A stretch of 64,000 bases of DNA from Mycolicibacterium porcinum. Lineage in GTDB: Bacteria; Actinomycetota; Actinomycetes; Mycobacteriales; Mycobacteriaceae. How positions within the stretch are numbered: the stretch's first letter is position 1; every line of letters starts with the position of its first letter. Below, piece after piece: positions 1-9,776 of the stretch. A model generated the notes under the pieces. It was not told the DNA's origin. It ran no database searches and saw only the letters and a program-made list of their open reading frames with translations. The position numbers and the translations under genes were made by a program. The stretch covers positions 1 to 64,000 of the forward strand of contig MVIG01000003.1 of NCBI GenBank assembly GCA_002086835.1, given 5' to 3'.

Positions 1-434
1 GAGCAGGTAGCCGCGCGACGGACCTGCCCGCCGCCACCCCGGCCCCGGGCGCTCCTGCCGCCACCCCGGCCGGCACCGAAGCGGTTCCGGCCGCTCCGGC
101 ACCGGGCGCTCCGGCCGCCGAGTCGACCCCGGTCGCCCACGGCACGCCGGTCTCTGAGGGTGTCCCAGCCCCAGCCGCCGCAGGTGCAGGCAACGCCGCC
201 ACCGCGCTGCCGCCGGCCGAGGGTGCCCCCGCCGCTGCTCCGGGCGCTCCGGCTGCCCCGGCCGCTCCGGCACCGGGCGCTCCGGCTCCGGCCGCTCCCG
301 CACCGGGCGCTCCGGCTCCGGCTGCTCCGGCCACCGAGCCGGCGCTGGTCCCGGCCGGCACCCAGCCGGTCGTCACCACGCCCGCCCCGGCCCCCGCGGT
401 CGCACCGGCGAGCAACCACGGGACTGTGTCCTGA
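1..434 (+). CDS. C-terminal part of a Pro/Ala-rich protein (partial)
   Basis: The reading frame that starts at base 3 is open from the window edge to a TGA at 432-434. It encodes about 143 residues, nearly all Ala, Pro, Gly and Thr, with repeated GAPAPAAPAP-like runs and no recognisable domain. Such tails occur on secreted mycobacterial proteins (RpfA-like, Apa-like), but nothing visible here fixes the family. The gene runs toward ppx and ends just before a strong terminator, which supports it as a genuine gene end. The N-terminus and any catalytic domain lie outside the window. Confidence 0.6.
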   Translation, partial: AGSRATDLPAATPAPGAPAATPAGTEAVPAAPAPGAPAAESTPVAHGTPVSEGVPAPAAAGAGNAATALPPAEGAPAAAPGAPAAPAAPAPGAPAPAAPAPGAPAPAAPATEPALVPAGTQPVVTTPAPAPAVAPASNHGTVS

Positions 435-452
435 TCTGAGTAGTCACGGCGA

Positions 453-493
453 CGGCCGAACGCGGGCAACCGCGTTCGGCCGTTGTTTTGTTT
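453..493 (+). terminator. Rho-independent terminator after the Pro/Ala-rich gene
   Basis: A 12-bp perfect stem (CGGCCGAACGCG at 453-464 with CGCGTTCGGCCG at 471-482) closes a 6-nt loop and is followed by a T-rich tract (TTGTTTTGTTT). It lies 19 bp after the stop codon. U-tract terminators are uncommon in mycobacteria, so this is a clear example. Confidence 0.88.
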
Positions 494-517
494 GGGTCAT
501 GCGCTTGCGTTCCCGCT

Positions 518-539
518 GGCGTTGGCGTTGGCGTTGGCG
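518..539. repeat. GGCGTT microsatellite
   Basis: The hexamer GGCGTT is repeated about three and a half times directly before the 84-bp array. Related GCGTTGGCGTT sequence recurs inside the first array unit at 615-625, so the two repeats probably share an origin. Confidence 0.7.
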
Positions 540-544
540 CTCAC

Positions 545-860
545 CGCTTTCCACGCCTGGGTAGCCGATCGCGTGGCCACGCGACCCTGCGGTAGAAACG
601 GGCGCGTCGCCTTTGCGTTGGCGTTCGCCGCTTTCCACGCCTGGGCTGCCGACCGCGTGGCCACGCGACCCTGCGGTAGAAACGGGCGCGTCGCGCCCAC
701 GTATGCGCTCACCGCTTTCCACGCCTGGGCAGCCGACCGCGTAGCCACGCGACCCTGCGGTAGAAACGGGCGCGCCACCTTTGCGTACGCGCTCACCGCT
801 TTCCACGCCTGGGCTGCCGATCGCGTAGCCACGCGACCCCACAGTGGAAATCGGCGCACG
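545..860. repeat. 84-bp tandem repeat array, four units
   Basis: Units begin with CGCTTTCCACGCCTGGG at 545, 629, 713 and 797, giving an exact 84-bp period. Each has a core palindrome near its middle, TCGCGTGGCCACGCGA in unit 1, degraded by one base in units 3 and 4. The unit ends are weakly complementary (TTTCCAC on the left; GTAGAAA, or GTGGAAA in unit 4, on the right), so every unit can fold into a long imperfect hairpin. The array fills the gap between convergent genes. Because 84 is divisible by three, it leaves open frames on both strands, but I see no start signal or coding character. A diverged single unit lies at 47095-47152. Confidence 0.9.
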
Positions 861-905
861 AAGCGAAGCGGAGCCGCAGCGCCCAGAAGCGTTTTCGAGA
901 GCGTG

Positions 906-1877
906 TCAGGCGATCGACAGCGCGATGCCGTCGAGAATGTCGTGCTCGCTGACCACGAGTTCGTCGATGCCGGCCCGATCACTCAGCACCGCCGCCAACT
1001 CCTCGACGATGATGGCGCCACCACCGATCACGTCGGCCCGGCCGGCATGCATGGGCCCGAGCGCCAGACGTTCAGCCTTGGTCATCCCGATCAATCGCTC
1101 ACACACCGCGAGGAGCTCATCGAATCCGATGCGGGACAGGTGAATTGCCTCAGGATCGTATTCGGTCATGCGCTGCGCGAGCGCCGAGAGGGTTGTCATC
1201 GTCCCGGCCACGCCCACCCAGGTGTGCGCTCCCTCGACCGGCACCGCCCGCAGCGCCTCGGCCAGGCCGTCACGGGCCACCGCCCGCGCCTGTCCCACCT
1301 CGTCCGCGGTCGGCGGGTCGGAGTGCAGGCACCGTTCGGTCAGCCGGACACAGCCGATGTCAGCGGAGAAGCTCGCCTCGACGACAGTGCTGCCGCGCAC
1401 CAGTTCGGTCGAGCCGCCGCCCAGATCGACGACCACGAAAGGCCCTGCGGCAGGGTCGAGCTCACCGACCGCACCGCGGAACGACAGCTCGGCCTCCTCG
1501 GTACCGGTGATCACCTCGGCCACCGATCCGGGTACCACCTTGCCCAGCAGTCGCGCGGTCATCGCGAAGAACTCGTCGCGGTTGCCGGCATCTCGCGCCG
1601 CCGAGGTCGCGACCATCCGCACCGCGGTCACCGAGTGCTCGGCCATCAGTGCCACATAGTCATCCAGTGCGGATTCGGTGCGCGCCAACGCTTCCGGGGC
1701 GAACTGGCCGGTGGCGTCGACGCCTTGCCCCAGCCGCACCACGCGCATCTCACGGTGCACGTCGCGGAGCTTGCCGTCCACCACGTCGGCGATCAGCAGA
1801 CGAATCGAGTTGGTGCCACAGTCAATTGCGCCGACCCGGCGCGAACCGTCAATCGCGCCGACCCGACTCAAACCCAC
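906..1877 (-). CDS. ppx2: Exopolyphosphatase / Ppx-GppA phosphatase (PPX2 type)
   Basis: Ppx/GppA-family enzyme that removes phosphate from polyphosphate or (p)ppGpp-related substrates in the cytosol. ASKHA ATPase-fold motifs are visible: AIDCGTNSIRLLIA near the N-terminus and VVDLGGGSTEL near residue 150. At 323 residues it is the short single-module form, like M. tuberculosis Rv1026. It starts with GTG at 1877, overlaps the end of the DUF501 gene by 10 bp and is the last gene of eno-ftsB-DUF501-ppx. The N-terminus holds a short in-frame duplication: RVGAID occurs at about residues 5-10 and again at 14-19, where only the second copy begins the family motif. The true start may therefore differ. 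Confidence 0.93.
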   Translation of the reverse strand: MGLSRVGAIDGSRRVGAIDCGTNSIRLLIADVVDGKLRDVHREMRVVRLGQGVDATGQFAPEALARTESALDDYVALMAEHSVTAVRMVATSAARDAGNRDEFFAMTARLLGKVVPGSVAEVITGTEEAELSFRGAVGELDPAAGPFVVVDLGGGSTELVRGSTVVEASFSADIGCVRLTERCLHSDPPTADEVGQARAVARDGLAEALRAVPVEGAHTWVGVAGTMTTLSALAQRMTEYDPEAIHLSRIGFDELLAVCERLIGMTKAERLALGPMHAGRADVIGGGAIIVEELAAVLSDRAGIDELVVSEHDILDGIALSIA

Positions 1878-2359
1878 ACCTCACGATCCAGGATTCCGGC
1901 CATCGCCGGCTCGACGGCCAGCAGGGCCAGCGCCTCGTCACCAAAGGGATTGACCCCGCGGCCTTTTGCCAATGAGTGAGCCATCACCACGTGCAGGCAC
2001 TTGACCCGGTCGGGCATGCCACCACCGGTGAAGGTGGTGCCCAGCGGCTCGATGGCGTCCCGCTCGGCCAGATACGACTCGTGCGCCCGCCGATACGCCG
2101 CGGCCAGTTCCTCGTCCTGCTGCAGCCGCTCGGACATCTCCCGCATCAGCCCGGAGGATTCCAGTCGGCTGGCGGCGGCGGTGAGCGCCGGATGAGTGAG
2201 GTAGTACAGCGTCGGAAACGGCGTGCCGTCAGGAAGTCTCGGCGCGGTCTTGACCACCCCGGGCTCGCCGTTGGGACAGCGATAGGCGATCTCGAGGACT
2301 CCGCGCGGCTCACGGCCCAATTGCCGTGCCACGGCCTCGATGTCGGCGGGATCAACCAT
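1868..2359 (-). CDS. DUF501 family protein
   Basis: A 163-residue cytosolic protein of the DUF501 family, matching M. tuberculosis Rv1025 in position and size. The family has no firmly established biochemical role. Recognisable segments are the central PNGEPGVVKTAPRLPDGTPF stretch and the Cys/His-containing end of the middle region (GGMPDRVKCLHVVMAH). I chose the ATG at 2359 because an AGAGG ribosome site precedes it and the frame further upstream is inside ftsB. The start overlaps the ftsB stop by 8 bp, so the two are probably translationally coupled. The same pairing with a divisome gene is conserved across actinobacteria. Confidence 0.9.
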   Translation of the reverse strand: MVDPADIEAVARQLGREPRGVLEIAYRCPNGEPGVVKTAPRLPDGTPFPTLYYLTHPALTAAASRLESSGLMREMSERLQQDEELAAAYRRAHESYLAERDAIEPLGTTFTGGGMPDRVKCLHVVMAHSLAKGRGVNPFGDEALALLAVEPAMAGILDREVWV

Positions 2360-3047
2360 TGGGACCTCTGTTGGGCTCGGCGGGCGGCGGCGGAACCGGG
2401 CCGCCGGGCGCAGGCCCACCAGGCCCGCCGATGGTCGGGGAAACCCCGTGCGGCTCATCGGCGATGGTGTGCCACAGCGAGGTGTACCAGGGCTGGCCCG
2501 CGGGCACGGTCGACCCGGGAAGCACCGGCGTCCCCGGGTCGGACACCATGGCCCCGGGTGGCAACTGCACCTGATACGGGGTGTCGCCGGGCATCACGAA
2601 GCCCAGCCGCTCCCTGGCCTGGGCGGCGATGTACACCGGGTCGGCCAGCTTGACCTTCTGTTGTTCCAAGTCGGCGATCTGGGCGCGCAGCCGTTCCTCG
2701 GTGGCCTTGAGCTGTTTCATCTCGGTGCGCTGGCCGAAGTAGGTGCGCACCGGCCCGGCGATGGTCAGGGTCAGCACGCACACCACCGCGGCCAGGATCG
2801 CCGCGCGGCGCGCCGTCGCCCCGAACCGCTGCTCGGACTGCAGCTCGGCCTGCTGCTGAGCTTGCACCGCAATGGCTTTGGTGACCTTTTCGTCGGCCAC
2901 CGGATCAGCCTGCGCCGGACGGGATTCAGCCGCCCGGCGGCGAGGCTGTGAAGCGCGCGGCCGGTTCGACTCCCCGGCCTTGCCCGGCTTACCGGGTCGG
3001 GAGGCCGGGGACCGTCGCTTCGGATCGGGCCGCTTCGCTTCAGGCAT
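2352..3047 (-). CDS. ftsB: Septum formation initiator FtsB/DivIC-like protein
   Basis: A 231-residue single-pass membrane protein corresponding to M. tuberculosis Rv1024. The order is a basic, Pro/Arg-rich cytoplasmic tail (about 1-80), one hydrophobic segment (about 82-100), a Leu/Glu-rich coiled coil (about 105-135), and a Pro/Gly-rich periplasmic C-terminus. In characterised systems FtsB works with FtsL and FtsQ to activate septal peptidoglycan synthesis. It lies 27 bp after eno and overlaps the DUF501 gene, so it is co-transcribed with both. The Pro-rich tail is typical of the mycobacterial form. Confidence 0.9.
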   Translation of the reverse strand: MPEAKRPDPKRRSPASRPGKPGKAGESNRPRASQPRRRAAESRPAQADPVADEKVTKAIAVQAQQQAELQSEQRFGATARRAAILAAVVCVLTLTIAGPVRTYFGQRTEMKQLKATEERLRAQIADLEQQKVKLADPVYIAAQARERLGFVMPGDTPYQVQLPPGAMVSDPGTPVLPGSTVPAGQPWYTSLWHTIADEPHGVSPTIGGPGGPAPGGPVPPPPAEPNRGPNG

Positions 3048-3074
3048 CGACTTACTGGTGCGCAGACGCCCGCG

Positions 3075-4433
<1,359 letters not shown>

Positions 4434-4454
4434 TCACTCGGGTCACTCGACGTG

Positions 4455-5186
4455 TCACAAACTGTGACCGGCCGCGTATGCCGTCGCCCAGTCCCGGACC
4501 ATTCGGGCGTACTGCTCGGAGTTGTTGTAGGCCTTGAGCGCCTTCATCCAGCCTCTCGGAGTGGACAGGTCCTTGCCGTACCAGCACAGCAGACCGGCGG
4601 CCGAGAGCGCCGCGTCATCGAAGTTGTCCGGGCTCACCACACCGTCGTTGTTGGCGTCCACCCCGAAATGCCCCCAGGTCTCCGGGATGAACTGCATCGG
4701 CCCCATGGCCCGGTCCATCAACGGATCCCCGTCCAACTTGCCCTTGTCGGTGTCGGGAATGTGCAGGTTGCCGGAGGTGCCGTCCAGCTGCACGCCCCGG
4801 ATCGGCGGAGTGACGTCGCCGTTGCGCGCGATCATCGCGCCGCGGTAGGTGCCGTGGTGGCTCTCGACCATGCCGATGCCGGCCAGCGTGGTCCAGGCCA
4901 GCTGGCAATTCGGATTCTCCACCTGGGCGACGCGCGCGGCATAGGCGTAGGCCTCGAGGGCGTTGACGGGCATGCCCAGTGCGGGAGCCCGCTGTGCGGC
5001 CCACTCGGTCAGCTGATCAGCGGGTCTGCCCTTGGCATAGGTGTCGATCGCGGGCACCGGATCCCCGGCAGGGGGCGGCACACCCTCCGGAATTGGGGTC
5101 CCCAGATGCCACGAACAGCTGGATGCCAACAGCAGCGCTGTCGCAGCAATTACGGCGACAGCCCGCAGCCAACGCACTGGCGACAC
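4455..5186 (-). CDS. lpqU: Exported lytic transglycosylase-like protein LpqU
   Basis: A 243-residue exported protein matching M. tuberculosis LpqU (Rv1022). It has a hydrophobic signal segment (about 7-22) ending in LASSC with Cys24. The residue at -3 is Ala, so the lipobox is weak but plausible. The mature part looks like an MltB-type transglycosylase domain: GIGMVESHHGTYRG carries the presumed catalytic Glu, followed by GPMQFIPETWGHFGVDANNDG and a C-terminal AYNNSEQYARMVRDW motif. Substrate would be cell-wall peptidoglycan. The GTG at 5186 is preceded by GAGGGAG. Confidence 0.9.
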   Translation of the reverse strand: MSPVRWLRAVAVIAATALLLASSCSWHLGTPIPEGVPPPAGDPVPAIDTYAKGRPADQLTEWAAQRAPALGMPVNALEAYAYAARVAQVENPNCQLAWTTLAGIGMVESHHGTYRGAMIARNGDVTPPIRGVQLDGTSGNLHIPDTDKGKLDGDPLMDRAMGPMQFIPETWGHFGVDANNDGVVSPDNFDDAALSAAGLLCWYGKDLSTPRGWMKALKAYNNSEQYARMVRDWATAYAAGHSL

Positions 5187-5312
5187 CGGACTCCCTCAAC
5201 CCCGCTATATCTGATTGGCCATCGTCGCATGCGCGCCTATGAACGCGACGAGCGACGGGTCCGTGGCACGAGAACGCCAGGTGAAGTCGAATCGACCCAC
5301 AGACCCCCCTGC

Positions 5313-5356
5313 TAAGGTGAGCCACGCCTTGCTATGGCAAGGCAAGGCTTACAGAT
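5313..5356 (+). promoter_or_regulatory. Two IdeR-like iron boxes upstream of efeUOB
   Basis: Two 19-bp sites resemble the IdeR/DtxR consensus TWAGGTWAGSCTWACCTWA. The first, 5313-5331, has a strong left half (TAAGGTGAGCC). The second, 5338-5356 (CAAGGCAAGGCTTACAGAT), matches 14 of 19 positions by my count. They lie 40-83 bp before the efeU start, between lpqU and efeU, where IdeR-Fe2+ repression would be expected. Confidence 0.6.
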
Positions 5357-5395
5357 TTTGTGGTGTTTTCACCCCGGTCGAACGAGGACGCTTTG

Positions 5396-6343
5396 ATGAC
5401 TGCCATCTCGGACGTTCCGACCAGCACGCTGGCCGCGTCCAACGTCACGTCGCAGGTGTTCGGCAGTGGCCTGATCGGTTTGCGGGAAGGCCTCGAAGCC
5501 GCCATCGTCGTGTCGATCCTGGTCGCGTTCCTGGTCAAGTCCGAACGCCGGGACGCCCTCAAGTGGGTCTGGCTCGGTGTCGGCGCCGCGATCGCCATGA
5601 CCGTCACCGTCTTCCTGGTGATCCAGTTCGGCGAGAACACCATCAGCGGACTCGGCGCGGAAGCCATCGCCGGTATCGCCTCACTGATCGCCGTCGTCAT
5701 CGTCACCACCATGGTGCTGTGGATGAAAAGGGCGTCGGCCTCGCTGTCGGGGGAACTGCGTAGCGACCTGTCGCAGGCGCTGCAGACCGGTGGCCTGGCA
5801 GTGGCGCTGCTGGCCTTCCTGGCGGTGGGCCGTGAAGGTGTGGAGACCGCCCTGTTCATGGTCGGATACGCCGAGGCCGAGACGCTGTGGCCGCTGACGG
5901 GCCTGATCGTCGGCGTGCTGATCGCCGCGGCGATCGCCTACGGCATGTACGCGGGCGCCGTGCGGATCAACCTCGCCAAGTTCTTCAAATACACCGGCAT
6001 CTTCCTGATCGTGGTGGCCGCCGGAATCCTCGCCTATGGCATCAAGGCGCTGCAGACCGTGGGCTGGATCCCCGGGCTCAGTGCCAAGGCCTTCGACATG
6101 AGCGGTGCGTTCGACTGGTCAGCCTGGTACGGCGAGATCATCCAGGGCGTCTTCAACATCGATCCCACGCCGACCGTGCTGCAGTTCGGGTCGTGGCTGG
6201 CCTACATCGTTGTGGTGTTGGCGCTGTTCCTGAAGCCGATCCGCGCCCGAGGCGCGGCAAGTGCTTCGACTTCGCCCGAGACTTCCTCCGAGCCGACCGT
6301 CGAGCCGGAGACCTCCACCGCATCCGAAAGGTCGACCAAGTGA
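5396..6343 (+). CDS. efeU: Iron permease EfeU (FTR1 family)
   Basis: A 315-residue polytopic membrane protein with about seven hydrophobic segments. Both FTR1 iron-binding signatures are present: GLREGLEAAIVVSI near residue 25 and GREGVETALFM near residue 145. It forms the channel part of the EfeUOB iron-uptake system. I chose the ATG at 5396 because GAGGA precedes it; an upstream GTG would add unrelated residues. The short Ser/Thr/Glu-rich C-terminus ends with a stop that overlaps the efeO start (GTGA). Two IdeR-like boxes suggest iron-repressed expression. Confidence 0.95.
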   Translation: MTAISDVPTSTLAASNVTSQVFGSGLIGLREGLEAAIVVSILVAFLVKSERRDALKWVWLGVGAAIAMTVTVFLVIQFGENTISGLGAEAIAGIASLIAVVIVTTMVLWMKRASASLSGELRSDLSQALQTGGLAVALLAFLAVGREGVETALFMVGYAEAETLWPLTGLIVGVLIAAAIAYGMYAGAVRINLAKFFKYTGIFLIVVAAGILAYGIKALQTVGWIPGLSAKAFDMSGAFDWSAWYGEIIQGVFNIDPTPTVLQFGSWLAYIVVVLALFLKPIRARGAASASTSPETSSEPTVEPETSTASERSTK

Positions 6344-7512
6344 AGATCACCCCTGCCGTCAAGACCGGGTTCGCGGCGACAGCCGCGGTGCTGGCCGGCA
6401 TCTCGATGAGTGCCTGCCAGGCCAAGGAGGCCGACGGCGGCAGTGCGAGCGGTGACGGCGCCAAGGGCGCGCAGATCACCGTCGACGCCTCCGACACCGA
6501 GTGCAAGCTGTCGGGCACCACCGCGGCGACCGGACCGAGCACGTTCGTCGTCACCAACAACGGCAACAAGGTCACCGAGTTCTACGTCTACGGCGAGGGC
6601 GAGCGCGTCATGGGCGAGGTGGAGAACATCTCCCCCGGGCTCAAGCGCCAGCTGATCGTTCAGCTCACCCAACCGGGCACCTACCAGACCTCGTGCCGCC
6701 CAGGCATGGTCGGTGAAGGCATCCGCGGCAACTTCGAGGTCACCGGTGAGGCCGTCAAGATCGACACCGAGGGCAAGTTCAAGGAAGCCGCCGACAGCTA
6801 CAAGCGGTACGTGAACAGCCAGGTCGACGCTCTGGTGCCGGCGGTCGAGGAGTTCGTCGCCGCCGTCAAGGCCAAGGACGTCGCGAAGGCCAAGTCGCTC
6901 TACCCGACCTCACGCGTCTACTGGGAGCGCATCGAGCCGGTCGCCGAAGCCTTCCCCAACGACCTCGACCCGCGCGTCGACCTGCGCGAGGCCGATCTGG
7001 AGCCCGGACAGAAGTGGACCGGCTTCCACGCCCTGGAAAAGCAGCTGTGGGTCACCGGCCTCCAGCCTGACGCCAACGCACTCGGCGACCAGTTGATCGC
7101 CGACGTCAAGGAGTTGCAGGCCGGGGTGAAGGCGCCGGAGTGGACCATCGACTCCACCCAGATCGCCGGTGGTGCACAGGGTCTGCTCGACGAGATCGCG
7201 ATGAGCAAGATCAGCGGTGAAGAGGACATCTTCAGCCACACCGACCTGTGGGACTTCCGGGCCAACGTCGAAGGCTCGCAGACCGCGGTGGCCTCCGTGC
7301 GACCGATCCTCGACGAGCGCGACGCCGAGCTGGGCAAGCGGGTGGACCAGCGGTTCGCCGATGTCGAGAAGTTGCTGGAGAAGTACCGTGACGGCGACGG
7401 ATTCGTCACCTACGACAAAGTGACCGAGCCGCAACGCCAGGAACTGTCGCGCGCCATCGACGCGCTGAGCAAGGAAGTGAGCCAGGTGCAGGGTGTCATC
7501 GCCAAGCAGTGA
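6340..7512 (+). CDS. efeO: EfeO iron-uptake lipoprotein (cupredoxin + M75 domains)
   Basis: A 390-residue exported protein with a signal segment and a lipobox-like SMSAC (Cys26). The order is an EfeO-type cupredoxin domain (about 45-135) and a peptidase-M75-like imelysin domain (about 145-385). The M75 HxxE metal motif is visible in WTGFHALEKQLW. It is thought to bind iron outside the membrane and hand it to EfeU. It starts with GTG inside the efeU stop (4-bp overlap), and efeB begins 20 bp before its end, so all three are translationally linked. Confidence 0.93.
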   Translation: MKITPAVKTGFAATAAVLAGISMSACQAKEADGGSASGDGAKGAQITVDASDTECKLSGTTAATGPSTFVVTNNGNKVTEFYVYGEGERVMGEVENISPGLKRQLIVQLTQPGTYQTSCRPGMVGEGIRGNFEVTGEAVKIDTEGKFKEAADSYKRYVNSQVDALVPAVEEFVAAVKAKDVAKAKSLYPTSRVYWERIEPVAEAFPNDLDPRVDLREADLEPGQKWTGFHALEKQLWVTGLQPDANALGDQLIADVKELQAGVKAPEWTIDSTQIAGGAQGLLDEIAMSKISGEEDIFSHTDLWDFRANVEGSQTAVASVRPILDERDAELGKRVDQRFADVEKLLEKYRDGDGFVTYDKVTEPQRQELSRAIDALSKEVSQVQGVIAKQ

Positions 7513-8812
7513 TTCTCCGGAACCCACCCGTGACGCCGAGCAGTCCGCCGGGTTCTCGCGGCGCAAACTGTTCGGCGCGGCCGGGGTCACCGCAGCCGTA
7601 GTCGGTGCGGCCGGCGCAGGTGCGCTGGCCGGCCGGGCGTCGGCGGCCAGCACTCCGCACGGCGCCCTGCAGGGGCCGGTTCCGTTCCGAGGTGACCGCC
7701 AGGCCGGCATCATCACCGAGGCGCAGGACCGGATGCACTTCTGCTCCTTCGACGTCACCACCGACAACCGCGACGACGTCATCGCCCTGCTCAAGCAGTG
7801 GACCCAGATGGCCGAGCGGATGACGCGCGGCGAGGAGACCGAAGACGGCGGCGCCGTGGACGGCAATCCGTATGCGCCACCGTCGGATACCGGGGAGGCA
7901 CTGGGCCTGCCGGCCTCACAGCTCACCCTGACCATCGGGTTCGGGCCGTCGTTCTTCCGCAAGGACGGCAAGGACCGCTTCGGTATCGCCGACAAGCAAC
8001 CGGCTGAGCTCAAGGATCTGCCGAAGTTCCCCAACGAGACCATGGACCCGGCCCGCTGTGGGGGCGACATCTGCGTGCAGGCATGTGCCAACGACCCGCA
8101 GGTCGCGGTGCACGCGATCCGTAACCTGGCCCGCGTCGGGTTCGGCACGGTCGCGGTGCGGTACTCACAGCTGGGGTTCGGCCGCACCTCGTCGACCACC
8201 CGGGATCAGGCCACCCCGCGAAACCTGTTCGGGTTCAAGGACGGAACCAACAACCTCAAGTCGGATCAGACCGACCTGCTCGACAAGAACGTCTGGGTGG
8301 CCGAGGGTGACGGGCCGGCCTGGCTCACCGGCGGCAGCTACCTGATCACCCGCCGGATCCGGATGCGCATCGAAAACTGGGACCGCACCACACTTCTGGA
8401 GCAAGAGCGGGTGATCGGGCGGCAGAAGGGCAGCGGCGCCCCCAACGGACTGCAGCAGGAGTTCGACGAGCTCGATTTCGAGATCACCGACGGCAAGGGC
8501 AATCCGAAGATCGACAAGGATGCGCATGTCCGCCTGGCGTCGGCCGAGCACCTCGGCGGCATCGAGATCCTGCGCCGCGGTTACAACTTCACCGACGGCT
8601 CGGACGGATTCGGGCACCTGGACGCGGGCCTGTTCTTCATCGCATTCGTGCGCAGCCCCGAAAAGCAGTTCATCCCGATGCAGCGGGAACTGGGTCGTAA
8701 GGATGCGCTCAACGAGTACATCACCCATACCGGGACGGCCATCTTCGCCTGCCCACCCGGGCTGCGTGACGGCGACAGCACCGGCTACTGGGGTTCGACG
8801 CTGTTCGAGTGA
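7493..8812 (+). CDS. efeB: Dyp-type haem peroxidase EfeB, Tat-exported
   Basis: A 439-residue deferrochelatase/peroxidase of the DyP family. A Tat signal carries the twin arginines at residues 23-24 (SRRKLF), followed by an Ala/Gly-rich hydrophobic stretch and a likely AXA-type cleavage near ASAAS. The DyP motif GFKDGTNN lies near residue 245, and the haem-ligand region is in the C-terminal half. The third gene of efeUOB oxidises iron or acts on haem at the cell surface. The only suitable start is the GTG at 7493, inside efeO. Confidence 0.94.
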   Translation: MSSPSSDSPEPTRDAEQSAGFSRRKLFGAAGVTAAVVGAAGAGALAGRASAASTPHGALQGPVPFRGDRQAGIITEAQDRMHFCSFDVTTDNRDDVIALLKQWTQMAERMTRGEETEDGGAVDGNPYAPPSDTGEALGLPASQLTLTIGFGPSFFRKDGKDRFGIADKQPAELKDLPKFPNETMDPARCGGDICVQACANDPQVAVHAIRNLARVGFGTVAVRYSQLGFGRTSSTTRDQATPRNLFGFKDGTNNLKSDQTDLLDKNVWVAEGDGPAWLTGGSYLITRRIRMRIENWDRTTLLEQERVIGRQKGSGAPNGLQQEFDELDFEITDGKGNPKIDKDAHVRLASAEHLGGIEILRRGYNFTDGSDGFGHLDAGLFFIAFVRSPEKQFIPMQRELGRKDALNEYITHTGTAIFACPPGLRDGDSTGYWGSTLFE

Positions 8813-8819
8813 TCGAGGC

Positions 8820-9635
8820 TCAACCCTTGGGGCTCAGCAGGATCTGGCTGAGCCGGGTGGTGGTGGCGACGCCGTCGTCGTAGCCGCCCTGACCGTTGAG
8901 CCCGTTCATGATGGCCAGCGTGTAGCGCTGGTTGGGACCGGCGAAGCCGACCGAGTTGATGACCCAGCCGCCTTGTTCCTCCGACCATCCGTTCTTGTTG
9001 CCGGGGCTCATCGCGGGGCCTGCGCCCCATACGCCCCACTGCTGCTCCCCGCCGACCTTCTGCATTTCGGAGACCACGGCAGACGCATCGGCCGGATTCA
9101 GTTGGGTCAGTGTGTAGTTCATCAACCGGTCGAGGTCGTTGGTGGTGGATTTCTGGAAACCCCAATACGGGAAGATGTCACCGAATCCGGGCTGCGGCCG
9201 CAGATCGGTCATGCCGTACCGCGGGAAGCCCGCGTTGAACGCCTTGTGGTCCGGTCCCCCATACCGGGTCCACAGCGCATCGGCCGCATCGTTGTCGGAG
9301 TTGCGCAGCATGTTCACCATGAGCTGCCGGTCGTTGCCCGACAGCCTCAGCGCACCGGCCCGTTCGCGGCTCAGCAGGTCGACCACCATCGCCAGTTTGA
9401 TGGTGGAGGCGGTCCAGATCATGGCGTTCGCATTGGCATTGGCGTACCGCGCGCCTGCGACACGATCGCGCAACACGTAGCCGACCGTGCCGGGCCGCGA
9501 CGCGAGGTAGGAGTCCGCGGCGGCGATGCGCGAGCGCAGGTCACACCCGGTGGCCGCACATTCGGCGGCGGCCTGCGGGGTCACGATTCCCAGAGTGAGC
9601 ACCAGCACGACGGCAGCGATCCGGAGCACCCGCAT
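8820..9635 (-). CDS. Secreted class A beta-lactamase-fold serine hydrolase-like protein
   Basis: A 271-residue protein with a cleavable signal (hydrophobic stretch about 4-20, QAAAEC). The fold signatures of class A beta-lactamases and related PBP-like proteins are present: an SxxK motif in TASTIKLAMVV and an SDN motif in NSDNDAAD. The usual KTG is replaced by a KNG-like sequence in PGNKNGW, so true beta-lactamase activity is uncertain. I chose the ATG at 9635 because TACGGT sits 6 nt before it, the leaderless pattern. It converges with efeB, with a gap of only 7 bp. Confidence 0.75.
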   Translation of the reverse strand: MRVLRIAAVVLVLTLGIVTPQAAAECAATGCDLRSRIAAADSYLASRPGTVGYVLRDRVAGARYANANANAMIWTASTIKLAMVVDLLSRERAGALRLSGNDRQLMVNMLRNSDNDAADALWTRYGGPDHKAFNAGFPRYGMTDLRPQPGFGDIFPYWGFQKSTTNDLDRLMNYTLTQLNPADASAVVSEMQKVGGEQQWGVWGAGPAMSPGNKNGWSEEQGGWVINSVGFAGPNQRYTLAIMNGLNGQGGYDDGVATTTRLSQILLSPKG

Positions 9636-9776
9636 CGGCCCACCGTATGGCTCGGCGGTCAGATCCAGCGTCCGCACCGGCCGGGGCATCCCGAGCCGAA
9701 ACCGTGCCGTTGTGAGTTCGTGACGCGCGCGTTCGTAACGTGGTGGCGGAAAAACCGGCTCGAAATCGCCCTGGCG

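Noticed and set aside
545..860. CRISPR array
   Set aside because: Units are contiguous with no variable spacers of uniform length, and no cas genes lie in the window.
483..1979. 498-residue plus-strand open frame
   Set aside because: It is the antisense shadow of ppx2 plus the 84-bp repeats; His/Arg-rich composition and no start signal.
4454..4468. GTCACA-AAC-TGTGAC inverted repeat as a CRP site
   Set aside because: Arms are in the wrong order and spacing for the CRP consensus (TGTGA-N6-TCACA), and the site contains the lpqU stop codon.
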